Position numbers and translations under genes: made by a program. A stretch of 64,000 nt of DNA from assembly GCA_045576355.1 (NCBI GenBank), contig JAZNGG010000008.1, positions 46,916 through 110,915 of the forward strand, given 5' to 3'. Source of the stretch: Liminaster sp045576355 (GTDB taxonomy: Bacteria > Bacteroidota > Bacteroidia > Bacteroidales > UBA3663). How positions within the stretch are numbered: the first letter of the stretch is position 1; each line of letters opens with the position of its first letter. Below are positions 24,482 to 34,044 of the stretch, piece by piece. The notes beneath the pieces are model-generated. The model saw nothing but the letters and a program-made list of their open reading frames with translations. It ran no database searches and was not told the origin of the DNA.

Positions 24482-26668
24482 TTATCTGATCCAAAGTAAT
24501 TCTCTGTATTTGGGGAGCGGCCAGATGTTGTCATCGACAATCTCTTCGAGTTTGTCGATCGGCTTACGGATGCCGACAAACGACTCTGCGATGTCATGAT
24601 ATGCCATGGCGCGTTCGTAATCGTCTTTGATCCGGTTGGCCACTTTTCGTTTGGCCACCATCGCATCCACTTTCTGCTTGATGTCGGCATTATATGCAGC
24701 GATCTTTTTGATGATGGCAAGTTCGGGGGCAGAAAGGGTTTCCCAGTCCACCGGGAAGAGAGATTTGACCAAAGCAACGTTTTTCAACAGAGAGGTCTGA
24801 TAGGCCGTTGCTGCCGGAATGATATGATTGATCGCTAAGTCTCCCAGCGTACGTGCCTCGATCTGAACAAGTTTGGTATAGGTTTCCCATTTCACTTCAT
24901 TGCGAGCTTGTAGTTCTGCAGCAGTGAAGACTCCCAGTTTCTGGAACATGGCGATAGCATCTGTTTTGGTGTATTCCAAAAACATTTTTGGCACACAGCG
25001 CTCGACATTCAAGCCACGCTTGACCGCTTCCCGATGCCAGTCATCTGAATATCCGTTGCCATCAAAGCATACGGTTTTCAGGATGTCGGCAATAATCGGT
25101 TTCAAGCAAATCATAAAGGCTTCCTTCATCGGAGTGCCTTTGCTGATCTCTTTGTCCACCATCTCTTTGAAGTCCAATAGTTGTTCGGCAACGGCAGAGT
25201 TGAGTACCGTCATGGCGCTGGCGCAGTTGGCTTTTGAGCCGACGGCACGAAATTCAAATCTGTTGCCGGTAAAGGCAAATGGTGATGTACGGTTGCGGTC
25301 AGTATTATCTACGAAGATTTCCGGGATCTCAATCAGTCCCACCGAATAGGAGGTTTTGCCGGCGATGACGATGTCTGTATTGGCAGGGACTACAAGGAGT
25401 TTGTGTAAGACATCTGTCATGGCTTTGCCTAAAAAGGCAGAGATGATGGCGGGCGGAGCCTCATTGGCCCCTAAACGATAGGCATTGGAAGCGGAGGCGA
25501 TGGAGGCTTTGAGCAAAGGTCCATGGCGCTTTACAGCAGCTAATACATTGACAAAGAAGGTGACAAACTGCAAGTTGGACATCGGATCCTTACCCGGACC
25601 TAAAAGTCCCACTCCGGTGTTGGTCGAGAGTGACCAGTTATTATGTTTGCCCGAACCATTGATCCCCTCAAAAGGTTTCTCATGGAGCAAAACACGGAAT
25701 CCATGTCGGCGGGCTACCTCCCTCATTACACCCATGATGAGCATATTCTGGTCGATGGCCAGGTTCATTTCTCCATAAATCGGAGCAAACTCAAACTGAT
25801 TGGGAGCCACCTCATTGTGGCGGGTCTTCATCGGGATGCCCAGTCTCAAGGCTTCGATTTCCAGATCTTTCATGAAAGCTTGTACGCGGGTCGGAATCTG
25901 TCCGAAATAGTGGTCATCCATCTGCTGGTTTTTGGCAGAGGCGTGTCCCATCAGAGTGCGTCCGCATGCCATCAGGTCCGGTCGTGCGGCATATAGTCCT
26001 TCATCGACAAGGAAGTATTCTTGCTCCCAACCTAAATTGGCAGATATTTTGGTCACTTCTTTGTCAAACATCTGACAGATGGGGAGAGCGGCATCACAAA
26101 CCGCTTTGATGGCTTTTTTCAGGGGTGCTTTGTAGTCCAGAGATTCGCCGGTATAGGAGATGAAGACGGTTGGGATACAAAGGCAGTCGTCCAGGATAAA
26201 GACCGGAGAGGTCGGATCCCAAGCGGTATAGCCTCGTGCTTCGAAAGTAGCACGGATACCTCCACTGGGAAAGGAGGAGGCATCCGGTTCTTGCTGTACC
26301 AGGGACTTACCCTCAAACTCCTCGATCATTTTTCCCTGTGCATCATACTCCATAAACGAGTCATGCTTCTCTGCCGTTGTTTCGGTCAGAGGCTGGAACC
26401 AATGGCTACAGTGAGTGACACCTTGCTCCATGGCCCAGGTTTTCATGCCGGCAGCAACGGCATCAGCCGTCTTACGGTCCAAAGGAATACCGTTGTCAAT
26501 GCAGTTGATCAGAGCATTGAATGTTTCGGTGTCCAGATATTTGAACATCTTTTCGCGATTGAAAACGCGCTCGCCAAAGTACTCTGACGGACGGAGGTTC
26601 GGTACGGAAACATCTGCTGCACGCTTCTTAAACGCCTCTTTAACGACGTCAAATCTCAATTTGCTCAT
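24482..26668 (-). CDS. glnN: glutamine synthetase type III
   Basis: Assimilates ammonium into glutamine. GSIII is the long form (about 730 residues) typical of Bacteroidetes; this one is 728. Signatures: LRPSEYFGERVFNREKMFKY at residues ~26-45, THCSHWFQPLTETTAEKHDS, FPSGGIRATFEARGYTAWDP, NLGWEQEYFLVDE, KTRHNEVAPNQFEFAPIYGE, HEKPFEGINGSGKHNNWS (metal and glutamate site), and NRTSPFAFTGNRFEFRAVG. The frame is intact. The 117 bp between it and the TorF-like porin show no promoter of consensus quality, so the two leftward genes may be read from the promoter at 27582-27613, consistent with nitrogen-linked roles for both. That link is inference. Confidence 0.97.
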   Translation of the reverse strand: MSKLRFDVVKEAFKKRAADVSVPNLRPSEYFGERVFNREKMFKYLDTETFNALINCIDNGIPLDRKTADAVAAGMKTWAMEQGVTHCSHWFQPLTETTAEKHDSFMEYDAQGKMIEEFEGKSLVQQEPDASSFPSGGIRATFEARGYTAWDPTSPVFILDDCLCIPTVFISYTGESLDYKAPLKKAIKAVCDAALPICQMFDKEVTKISANLGWEQEYFLVDEGLYAARPDLMACGRTLMGHASAKNQQMDDHYFGQIPTRVQAFMKDLEIEALRLGIPMKTRHNEVAPNQFEFAPIYGEMNLAIDQNMLIMGVMREVARRHGFRVLLHEKPFEGINGSGKHNNWSLSTNTGVGLLGPGKDPMSNLQFVTFFVNVLAAVKRHGPLLKASIASASNAYRLGANEAPPAIISAFLGKAMTDVLHKLLVVPANTDIVIAGKTSYSVGLIEIPEIFVDNTDRNRTSPFAFTGNRFEFRAVGSKANCASAMTVLNSAVAEQLLDFKEMVDKEISKGTPMKEAFMICLKPIIADILKTVCFDGNGYSDDWHREAVKRGLNVERCVPKMFLEYTKTDAIAMFQKLGVFTAAELQARNEVKWETYTKLVQIEARTLGDLAINHIIPAATAYQTSLLKNVALVKSLFPVDWETLSAPELAIIKKIAAYNADIKQKVDAMVAKRKVANRIKDDYERAMAYHDIAESFVGIRKPIDKLEEIVDDNIWPLPKYRELLWIR

Positions 26669-26785
26669 TATGGAAATGAATTGTTAGTTTTGGGGATAAT
26701 GAATCGGACAAAAGGTGTTATGTCCAAACGATATAAGTTTTGAGGGATTGACTGGAATCCTTAGTCTCTTTTGGGGGGAGATCCG

Positions 26786-27487
26786 TTAGAATGAAACTCC
26801 TACGACAAAGAAGGTTGCTTCTGACTGTGGATTATAGACAATCTGTCCCATGAAGGGGATTCCTTTCAGTTCTTTGGTTGCAGTGAAAGAGCAGTTAACC
26901 ACGTTGAAGCCCTGATTTTCGCCACCTGTGGTGAAAGAGTCTTCCCATGGGCAAGCACCCACAGCAGCAGAACACTCCAAACCTCCTAATTTAAATGGAG
27001 CACTGATCTCCACATATGAGGAGTAGGCACGATCACCGTCGCTATTATAGTCGTCGCCGGTCAATACGGTATTCCAAGCGAGCGCTACCGGACCGAAATC
27101 ATAACTCAAATTGGCTTCTAACTGGTGTGTCGAATTGCCATTAAACGTCCAGTCAGAGAGATACTTGCCTGCACAATAGGAGTAGTCAGTCACACCGACA
27201 GTAAGACCTCCCACCTCATAAGAAAGGATGAGATCAAAATCTTTCAAGTTAGCCACGTTGTCGCTGTTGAATACTTCTGCTGAAGCCCAAACTTCAAAAC
27301 TTAGCCCTTTCCAGGAAAGAGAGGCTCCCGGCTGGATGCTGAATCCACCGCAGTCCTGTCCACGCCAAACATAAGTACTGACTACATCTGCTCCGATTTC
27401 CAATTCTACACTTTCATCTTCTGATGCCAATACAGGAGAGATACCTAAACAAGCAATACACAAGCTCAAAAATGTTTTTTTCATCAA
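26786..27487 (-). CDS. TorF-like putative outer-membrane porin
   Basis: Signal peptide MMKKTFLSLCIACLGISPVLA, then a beta-barrel-like body with alternating strands and an aromatic C-terminus (TFFVVGVSF), as expected for BAM-dependent insertion. The opening DVVSTYVWRGQDCGGFSIQP is the hallmark of the TorF/TIGR02001 family. At 233 residues it would make a small barrel of perhaps 10-12 strands. It lies directly upstream of glnN on the same strand; with its own consensus promoter it probably starts the transcript. A role in uptake of ammonium or small nitrogen compounds is speculation from position only. Confidence 0.8.
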   Translation of the reverse strand: MMKKTFLSLCIACLGISPVLASEDESVELEIGADVVSTYVWRGQDCGGFSIQPGASLSWKGLSFEVWASAEVFNSDNVANLKDFDLILSYEVGGLTVGVTDYSYCAGKYLSDWTFNGNSTHQLEANLSYDFGPVALAWNTVLTGDDYNSDGDRAYSSYVEISAPFKLGGLECSAAVGACPWEDSFTTGGENQGFNVVNCSFTATKELKGIPFMGQIVYNPQSEATFFVVGVSF

Positions 27488-27581
27488 TAATGAATTTTGT
27501 GATTAAACAATAAAAATAATTAGTATTCGGTAGTTTCTCGAATCATTTGATATAAATACCTGCCTGATTATTTGGGCGGTG

Positions 27582-27613
27582 CAAAGATAACAGATATTAA
27601 CAATAAATACAAA
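27582..27613 (-). promoter_or_regulatory. promoter of the porin (and perhaps glnN)
   Basis: Minus strand: TTTG (27610-27613), a 20-bp spacer, TATCTTTG (27582-27589). The leader is about 90 nt. The weak minus-strand ORF that overlaps it (27503-27958) is judged noncoding. Confidence 0.75.
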
Positions 27614-27922
27614 TGAATAAAGGTTTTTGTACCTATTTTCTTGTTTCTGCTTGCTTTTTACCCGAGAAAATTGGAAAACACAAACTTTATGCTTTTGTAT
27701 ATTTGAAAATGAAAGACGTTTGATGAGTCTCTTTTGTCGTGCAAATTTCATATAAGTGATGTTTGTTAAACAGCCTTTTAGTTTTGAAGCCACAAGATTA
27801 TGATAGTTATAAGTCCACCTTCCCCCTTTTTTTAAAATCAAAATAAGAGAGACTGTTTGGTAAAATGAAATCCAAAAATAAAATGAAAAGAGAACGAATC
27901 GGCTAAAAACTTTATCTCTTCT

Positions 27923-27953
27923 TTTGATGATAATATAAAATATTTTAAATTTG
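27923..27953 (+). promoter_or_regulatory. promoter of the six-gene envelope operon
   Basis: TTTG (27923-27926), a 19-bp spacer, TAAATTTG (27946-27953). The ~80-nt leader holds a small hairpin ACTCTCTC-TTAG-GAGGGAGT just before the first gene. The 330 bp between this promoter and the porin promoter are AT-rich with nothing recognisable. Confidence 0.8.
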
Positions 27954-28040
27954 CACACATAACAGAGAGTGATAAATAAATTTTTAATAATTTTTACTCT
28001 CTCTTAGGAGGGAGTATATCAAAACCTAATAAACAGTCAT

Positions 28041-29423
28041 ATGAATATGAAGTGTTTGGAATCATTTTGTTTTTTACTATTATTGTCTTTGGGATCTTTG
28101 TATGCCCAGGAGAAATTGCCTTCATGGATTTCTAAACCCAATTATGACAAGGGTATTGTGATCGGAGTCGGTGCGACAGAAGATGAGGCACGAGAAAATG
28201 CCGCAGGTCATTATCTGAATGAGGTGATTGCAATCACCGAGGAGGAAAAATCTTTGCTTGCTCTGATGGGAACAGAGGATTCGATCTGTGCAGCAACCCG
28301 GCAAAATGAGGCACTGAAGGAGGCGATTGCTCTGAGTGAGCAATTTGTCGGAAAGAATCTTTATATGAATGACACTGCAGTTTGGGTCTCTTGTCAGATG
28401 ACGGTCGATTCGCTTCGCTCATTTATGACAGAGCTTACGACAGAGGTCATCGAATCTGTGGTTAAACACCTTACTACAGCTCGATATATGAAGTCTAAAG
28501 GGGCTCTTTATGAGGCATCTTTAGCTTATTCGCAAGGGCTTCAAGCGGTTACACCTCTTGTTCACAAGCGGATCAGTGTTTCTGAGATGGACTCGACTAC
28601 TGAAAGTTTGTCTTTGGATTTATATAATGAACTTATTTCTTTATATGACAACGTATCGTTGACATTCCTGCAATCAGAATATCCTATGGTTAAAGGAGAA
28701 AAAGTGCCATTGGACATTTTGGTGGAGGTAAAGAAAAACGGTAATCCTGTTACTGGTTTTCCGGTTAAAGCATGGATGGAGTCAAAAGATGTTCTGGTGA
28801 AAAATAGTAAGACGACCAATGCGTTAGGTCGGTCTGTAATAAACATAGAGCAGGCACCAGCAGAAGAGACTGCAATGCTCTATTGCTCGATCGATAAAAT
28901 AGCTTTGTCCGATCTGCCGGAGACGTATGCTACTGTTCGATTGGCAGAGGTCATGGATTGTTTGTGTCAGCCGCAGTCGGTTCGCTTGGTCGCTTTTGAT
29001 CCTACTCCTATGGTCTATTTCTCTTTACCGGAACAGGATACAGCTATAGTACGTGATCACTTTACGGAGTTAATTGGTCTGTGTGGATTTAAGGAAACCA
29101 AAGACTCTTTGCAGGCAGATATGGTTTTGTCTTTCTCTTCAGAGGGATTTATGCAACCGGCTTTTGACACGGACGATTATAAATTGGCCTATTATAATGC
29201 CTCTATGCAGTTGTTGCTCAGTAATCTACATTCCGGACAAGAGGAGGTGAAGCACTCGATAGTTGATTTCAAGTTGTTACAGCCTGCTAATAAGACTTTA
29301 ACAGAGTTGCGATCTAGGGCCATCAAGCAAATGATGAAAACTATGATGCTGGATGTGAAGCCTAAGATGAAAAAAGTGACCTTTGACAAGCGGGCTTTGG
29401 TCTATGGTAAAAGTGTAAAATAA
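28041..29423 (+). CDS. exported LPP20-like protein, first gene of the envelope operon
   Basis: Signal peptide MNMKCLESFCFLLLLSLGSL, cut after YAQ. Residues ~25-130 resemble the LPP20 fold: LPSWISKPNYDKGIVIGVGA, then EARENAAGHYLNEVIAIT. Such domains occur in FlgO/FlgT and other envelope-assembly proteins. Residues ~205-300 look like a beta-sandwich (DILVEVKKNGNPVTGFPVKA, NALGRSVINIE), similar to invasin- or Ig-like modules. The C-terminal third is unassigned. No lipobox Cys, so it is likely periplasmic. The stop is immediately followed by the next gene's start region, showing tight translational coupling. Function unknown; a structural or assembly part is suggested by its domains and neighbours. 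Confidence 0.75.
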   Translation: MNMKCLESFCFLLLLSLGSLYAQEKLPSWISKPNYDKGIVIGVGATEDEARENAAGHYLNEVIAITEEEKSLLALMGTEDSICAATRQNEALKEAIALSEQFVGKNLYMNDTAVWVSCQMTVDSLRSFMTELTTEVIESVVKHLTTARYMKSKGALYEASLAYSQGLQAVTPLVHKRISVSEMDSTTESLSLDLYNELISLYDNVSLTFLQSEYPMVKGEKVPLDILVEVKKNGNPVTGFPVKAWMESKDVLVKNSKTTNALGRSVINIEQAPAEETAMLYCSIDKIALSDLPETYATVRLAEVMDCLCQPQSVRLVAFDPTPMVYFSLPEQDTAIVRDHFTELIGLCGFKETKDSLQADMVLSFSSEGFMQPAFDTDDYKLAYYNASMQLLLSNLHSGQEEVKHSIVDFKLLQPANKTLTELRSRAIKQMMKTMMLDVKPKMKKVTFDKRALVYGKSVK

Positions 29424-29429
29424 GTGATC

Positions 29430-31781
29430 ATGCATAGGATTATCTGTCTTTTTTCAATTATTTTTTGTGGTTGGGTATGGATGCCTCTTTCGGCACAAGC
29501 TCCCATTACAAAAAATCAACTTTTAAAAACCTTTTATAAGGCAAACACCTATATCGAATCAGGCAATGACTCAATGGCGATAGCTACATTGGAGGAGATC
29601 GCAGAACGTGTGCCTCGCTTGCCGATAACCTATCTCCGTATGGCAGAAATTTATGACCGAATGGGAGAAAAGGGAGATCAAGCGGCAATGAACGTTGCTG
29701 TACTGATGTATGGGCGCTATCTTACATTGGAGTTAAACGAAAGCAAGACCAAAGCAGCCTCCGAGCGTCTTCGGGTCTTAGAAGATAAATTGCAATTGAC
29801 ACACTTCGAGGACGAAGAGGAAAAAGAGGTTACACCTGAACCTTCAGTCTCTGAATTGTCAGGTGGAACTCGAAAGAAGATCAACCTCAGTGATATTCCT
29901 GCCGTCGAGAATGAGATGGAAGCCGAGCAAGTCGTAGCGGCATTGGCAACTACCCCATCGTTGACTCCTCCGATAGTCCCCACAGAGCCGGTAGTCCGGC
30001 AGTCTGCTTCTCGCATTCAGCAGACTGATCCGATAAATCAAGTGAGTGTCGCTCCGACAACCCCGGTCGGAGGAAATCTTTCTGCACTTGACTTGTCTGA
30101 CAATATTAGAGAGGCTCCGGTCTCTGCTCCGGTTGAGCAACAAAAAGAGGAGGCTGGTAAAGAAGCCTCTCCATCCGGACCGACTCAAGCAGAGATGGAT
30201 GCTTTTTTGGCAGGAGAGACAGTTGCCGTTTCCGGTTTCGATCGTACGAAACTTTCTCGTCAGACATGTGATGCGTTGCCTGACCTGTCTCAAGCGGGCA
30301 TCTCTTATCTCTCCCTCTATGGTATAGAGTCATTGCCTCAAGATATCCGCTTTGAAGAGTCCGGACAGCAGATTATCCCATCTCCGGCATTGTTAGAAGG
30401 ACACTGGGTCTCCTCTTTGGCCACAGCTGAGGGACGGGAAAAGTGGATCTTTGATGTGACCTCTTTCGGCGAGGAATATAACATATCGTTGCATTCGGAA
30501 TCGGGAGTTTTGTCACACCTTAAGAAAAAGCAAAACTTTTGTAAGAAGATTATCAATCTGCTGGAAGACAATGAGTTTTTAAGCAATACAACTCAATCAG
30601 TCGTCTGTGACCAGGTGGTGGCATCTGTGAGGGGTAATTCGCTCTATTTCACTTTTGAAAGCGAAAAGACTTACAAGCCAAGTACAGGAATGTACACTTG
30701 GGGAAGAACTTTGTTGGAGAATGTCTCTCCATTTTTACCGTTTGGAAGTGCCATATACCGGATCGGAGAGAATTATCTCAACAAACGCAAGGAGACAGAT
30801 GTTGAGGCCAACTATAACATTGAGTCCCGTTTCGTTTGTCGGTTGATCTCCGAAGGGGTCATGGAGTGTAAGTATTCCTCCAAAGAGAAAAAGACTGTCA
30901 AAGGGAAATCCAAAATTATTTCTACAGATCTTTTAAGTTTTTACCTCTATAAGACTTCTGATGATTATGTTTGCTTCACACCGATGGAACTCCAAATGGA
31001 TGAGGCAGATCATCAGGCCCTTTTTGAGCAAGTGAAGCAGGATGCAGAGGGCACATTGGAGATGAATTATCCGCTTGCAACGATGTATCATTATGGTGTC
31101 GGTGTGGAGGAATCTGTCGGAGATGCAGTCAAAACCATGACTCGTTTGGCACAAGAGAAAAATTGTGGCAGAGCGATGGCCTGGTTGGCAACATTCTATT
31201 TTAATTTGGCTTATGACGATAGTGGAGATGTTTCCCGTGCAGCTCGAAAACGTTATCTGAGGTCATCTCAGTTCTGGTTGAACAAGATGAGTGCACAAGA
31301 TATGCCCTCATGGTATGCTCTTAAAGCCGAAATGGATGAAAGCCGCAACGAGACAGACTCTGTTTTAGTTTACTATAAAAATGGTATGACGAAAGGGGAT
31401 CCTCGAGCCGCCTATAAACTGGGTATGTGTGCCCTCAAGGGGCGCTATACAAAGCGTAATTTGCCGATGGCGCAAAAGCTTTTCCAGACGGCTGCCGATA
31501 AAAATTATGCTGAGGCATATCTCCAATTGGCATTGATGTATAAAGAGGGAATCGGGGTGCAGAAGGATGCCCGATTATATATGGAACATCTTTATAAAGC
31601 GATAGATTTGGGCTCTTCGGAGGCTTTGGGAGAGTTGTCTGAGGCTTACATCCGCGGTGTCGGTGTGAAGAGAGACTTCTTTATGGCCAACTTGATGAAG
31701 GAATATCAGTATAAAGCCGAATCGATCGCATGGTTAGATATTTTGGCAATCTACGGATATGATGTCTCCAAATTTCGATGA
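29430..31781 (+). CDS. large exported TPR/Sel1-repeat protein
   Basis: Signal peptide MHRIICLFSIIFCGWVWMPL, cut after SAQ. N-terminal TPR-like helices (FYKANTYIESGNDSMAIATL, YLRMAEIYDRMGEKGDQ) are followed by an acidic and Pro-rich linker (about 130-250). A beta-rich middle binds nothing recognisable. The C-terminus holds Sel1-type repeats: YPLATMYHYGVGVEESVGDA, RAAYKLGMCALKGRY, AEAYLQLALMYKEGIGVQKD and EALGELSEAYIRGVGVKRDF. Sel1/TPR arrays are protein-binding scaffolds. An in-frame GTG at 29424 touches the previous stop; the ATG at 29430 is preferred. It lies 25 bp before the next gene. It may organise the other operon products at the inner face of the outer membrane (inference). Confidence 0.8.
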   Translation: MHRIICLFSIIFCGWVWMPLSAQAPITKNQLLKTFYKANTYIESGNDSMAIATLEEIAERVPRLPITYLRMAEIYDRMGEKGDQAAMNVAVLMYGRYLTLELNESKTKAASERLRVLEDKLQLTHFEDEEEKEVTPEPSVSELSGGTRKKINLSDIPAVENEMEAEQVVAALATTPSLTPPIVPTEPVVRQSASRIQQTDPINQVSVAPTTPVGGNLSALDLSDNIREAPVSAPVEQQKEEAGKEASPSGPTQAEMDAFLAGETVAVSGFDRTKLSRQTCDALPDLSQAGISYLSLYGIESLPQDIRFEESGQQIIPSPALLEGHWVSSLATAEGREKWIFDVTSFGEEYNISLHSESGVLSHLKKKQNFCKKIINLLEDNEFLSNTTQSVVCDQVVASVRGNSLYFTFESEKTYKPSTGMYTWGRTLLENVSPFLPFGSAIYRIGENYLNKRKETDVEANYNIESRFVCRLISEGVMECKYSSKEKKTVKGKSKIISTDLLSFYLYKTSDDYVCFTPMELQMDEADHQALFEQVKQDAEGTLEMNYPLATMYHYGVGVEESVGDAVKTMTRLAQEKNCGRAMAWLATFYFNLAYDDSGDVSRAARKRYLRSSQFWLNKMSAQDMPSWYALKAEMDESRNETDSVLVYYKNGMTKGDPRAAYKLGMCALKGRYTKRNLPMAQKLFQTAADKNYAEAYLQLALMYKEGIGVQKDARLYMEHLYKAIDLGSSEALGELSEAYIRGVGVKRDFFMANLMKEYQYKAESIAWLDILAIYGYDVSKFR

Positions 31782-31806
31782 TGATGTGATAAAACTCTAA
31801 TGAGAT

Positions 31807-32922
31807 ATGCGAATTAGGATTTTGTTTTTCGTTCTGATCTTTACGCTCCTCCCGATAGGGGTGATAAAAGGGGAAGTTCCGGTCCGACTTGCGCGGATTG
31901 TAGAGCAACTGCCTTGCAAATTTACATCGGTGGACACTTTGCTTTTTTGTCCACAATTGGGCGTGGATAAACCCATTGTAGTGGATCATGATGCCTATGG
32001 CAGACTGACTCACATAGGGTTTTCGGTCTTCGCTCCGGAGTTTAAGAGAGTCTATAATCTTTATGTCTGCAATGCCGTGGAGCGACTTTTTTTAGAGATT
32101 GCCCTCCAGAAGACGACAGCCGAACGTGTAAGATTTTTAAAAGAGATGGGAGTGAAGTTGTTGCTCAATGGTTATCCTTTGGGCAATCCGATGTTCTCCT
32201 CTTATGAGCGCGGCATAAAGATGATTGACGAAAGTAACCGCATCAATGTCGAGGAAGATGAGGGAAGTTTTGCATTTGTAGTTACTACGACTGAGGACAA
32301 TGAGATGCGTATGATCATCCCCAAAGATCGCGAACTGATTTTCGGTACAGACAAGAAGGAGCAGGATGAGGTGCTTGATCTGCGCCTAAGAACCTCTCTC
32401 CCTTATCAGTTGACCCCTTTGATCCCCTCAGATAAGGAGGTAAAGCCCCTTTGCGGCCGTGCAGACGTATGGCACTTGCCCGGACGCACATTCTTGATCG
32501 ACTCGTTGCGGAGTGATCTTTATTTCTCGCGGGTAGAAGGGAATTTGGTGCCCCTTTTCACTCCATCTTCTCCATGCGAATCTTTTTGCAACGTTTTGTT
32601 GGGACAGATTTCCAGACCGGATTATTTGCTGGATCTGACCCATAAGATGTATGGACTTTCCATACCGAAGTTTAATATCCTATTGTCTGATTTCATAGGG
32701 CAGATGCGACAGGAGCAAGCCTCGTTTTATGCTTCTGTTCGTCTCATCGAGGGAGGAACTAAGTTGTCTGGTTTGTTACTGATCAGTCAGGAGCAATTTA
32801 AATACATCCACTTGCTGACCGTCACTTTGCCTGTGGAACAACTTTTTGCCGAGGCTCCCGTCTTGAAAGCCTATCTTTATACGAATGTCCCACAACATAA
32901 TATTATGGATCTTTTCAGGTAA
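31807..32922 (+). CDS. exported protein of unknown function
   Basis: Not recognised. Signal peptide MRIRILFFVLIFTLLPIGVI, cut near KGE. 371 residues, mixed alpha/beta, with FCPQLGVDKPIVVDHDAYGR, YNLYVCNAVERLFLEIALQ and a later beta-rich half (LPGRTFLIDSLRSDLYFSRV). It has no lipobox, repeats or catalytic signature. Its place in the middle of the operon, 25 bp after the Sel1 gene and 86 bp before the next, suggests that it works with them. Codon use and base composition match the neighbours, so there is no sign of recent transfer. Confidence 0.7.
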   Translation: MRIRILFFVLIFTLLPIGVIKGEVPVRLARIVEQLPCKFTSVDTLLFCPQLGVDKPIVVDHDAYGRLTHIGFSVFAPEFKRVYNLYVCNAVERLFLEIALQKTTAERVRFLKEMGVKLLLNGYPLGNPMFSSYERGIKMIDESNRINVEEDEGSFAFVVTTTEDNEMRMIIPKDRELIFGTDKKEQDEVLDLRLRTSLPYQLTPLIPSDKEVKPLCGRADVWHLPGRTFLIDSLRSDLYFSRVEGNLVPLFTPSSPCESFCNVLLGQISRPDYLLDLTHKMYGLSIPKFNILLSDFIGQMRQEQASFYASVRLIEGGTKLSGLLLISQEQFKYIHLLTVTLPVEQLFAEAPVLKAYLYTNVPQHNIMDLFR

Positions 32923-33008
32923 GGGGCAGATCTTGAGAGATGGTAGAAACCTAAAGTGAGGCGTATGTACTTATAATATATTGGGAAATAACAAATAAAT
33001 TACATAAA

Positions 33009-34001
33009 ATGAAGCAATTGACAAAAGTTTTATTGATTTTGGCAACTTGGTTATCGGCGTGCTCTTTGTTTGCACAAGTCGAAGTGAAAGTTTCGATTTA
33101 TGAAGGGATACAAGATGCAGTTGTGAGGGAGAAGATCGAGAAGACGTCTTCCAATTTGTTGTCAGCGTTTAATGTCTCTATCGTGGAGGGCAAGAAGTTG
33201 CGTTCCAAGTTAAAAGAGTATATGTTTACTAAAGAGCAGGAAGCACTCTTGATTAAGATGTGGAACTCTAGTGCGATGCTTTGTCCGGTCTCTGAGATCA
33301 GAGAACGTGCGATCCAGATGTCTGATGGTGGTTATCAGCTTCGTAATATCCCGATTTCTATGTTAGCAGATGAGGATGACGAGAAAGAATTGGTTTTTGA
33401 GTTTACCGCAACCGGAGAGTTGGATAATGTCTTGGTGGCATTGGACAAGCATAACTATAATCAGGTGATCTGTTCCAACATTACAGTTGAGGATTTTACT
33501 CGTCGTCAGATCATCTTGGACTTTGTGGAAAACTTCCGCACTGCCTATAATCGTAAGGATCTCGAATATCTGAAAATGGTCTATAGTGATGATGCTCTTA
33601 TCATCACCGGTAAGGCGGTTAAGAGAAAACAAGAGGTCGATGGCAGTGCCTTTATTCGAGGTTCGCTGGGTACAGAGAAGTTTGTCTATCAGGTGCAGTC
33701 CAAGCAGGAATATATCGCAAAGTTGGAGCGTATTTTTAGCAAGAAGAATAATTATATCAATCTGAAATTTGAGGACATCACCGTCCGCCGTCATCCTAAA
33801 TATCCACACATCTATGGTGTCACTTTAAAACAGTATTGGAACACCACACTCTATAGCGACATCGGTTATCTTTTCCTCATGATCAACTTTGCCAATGAGA
33901 ATCAACCCTCTATCGAGGTGCGCACATGGCAACCGGAGAAGGTGGAAAACACTGTGATCAGTCGTGACGAAGTATTCTCTTTGGATGATTTTAATATTTA
34001 A
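33009..34001 (+). CDS. exported protein with an NTF2-like C-terminal domain
   Basis: Signal peptide MKQLTKVLLILATWLSACSL, cut after FAQ. Residues ~22-165 are an unassigned alpha/beta part (VEVKVSIYEGIQDAVVREKI). Residues ~170-315 read like a SnoaL/NTF2 cone: ILDFVENFRTAYNRKDLEYL, KMVYSDDALIITG, INLKFEDITVRRHPKYPHIY, and GVTLKQYWNTTLYSDIGYLF. The fold binds small ligands or acts as a dimer scaffold; no catalytic residues can be assigned. 86 bp separate it from the previous gene, but no consensus promoter was found there, so it is kept in the operon. Confidence 0.75.
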   Translation: MKQLTKVLLILATWLSACSLFAQVEVKVSIYEGIQDAVVREKIEKTSSNLLSAFNVSIVEGKKLRSKLKEYMFTKEQEALLIKMWNSSAMLCPVSEIRERAIQMSDGGYQLRNIPISMLADEDDEKELVFEFTATGELDNVLVALDKHNYNQVICSNITVEDFTRRQIILDFVENFRTAYNRKDLEYLKMVYSDDALIITGKAVKRKQEVDGSAFIRGSLGTEKFVYQVQSKQEYIAKLERIFSKKNNYINLKFEDITVRRHPKYPHIYGVTLKQYWNTTLYSDIGYLFLMINFANENQPSIEVRTWQPEKVENTVISRDEVFSLDDFNI

Positions 34002-34044
34002 TTTTTCTACTATAATAAATACTTCAAACAGATAAGAATTATTT

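Noticed and set aside
27503..27958. 151-codon minus-strand frame between the porin and the envelope operon
   Set aside because: It overlaps two consensus promoters on opposite strands, is very AT-rich, and has no recognisable domain.
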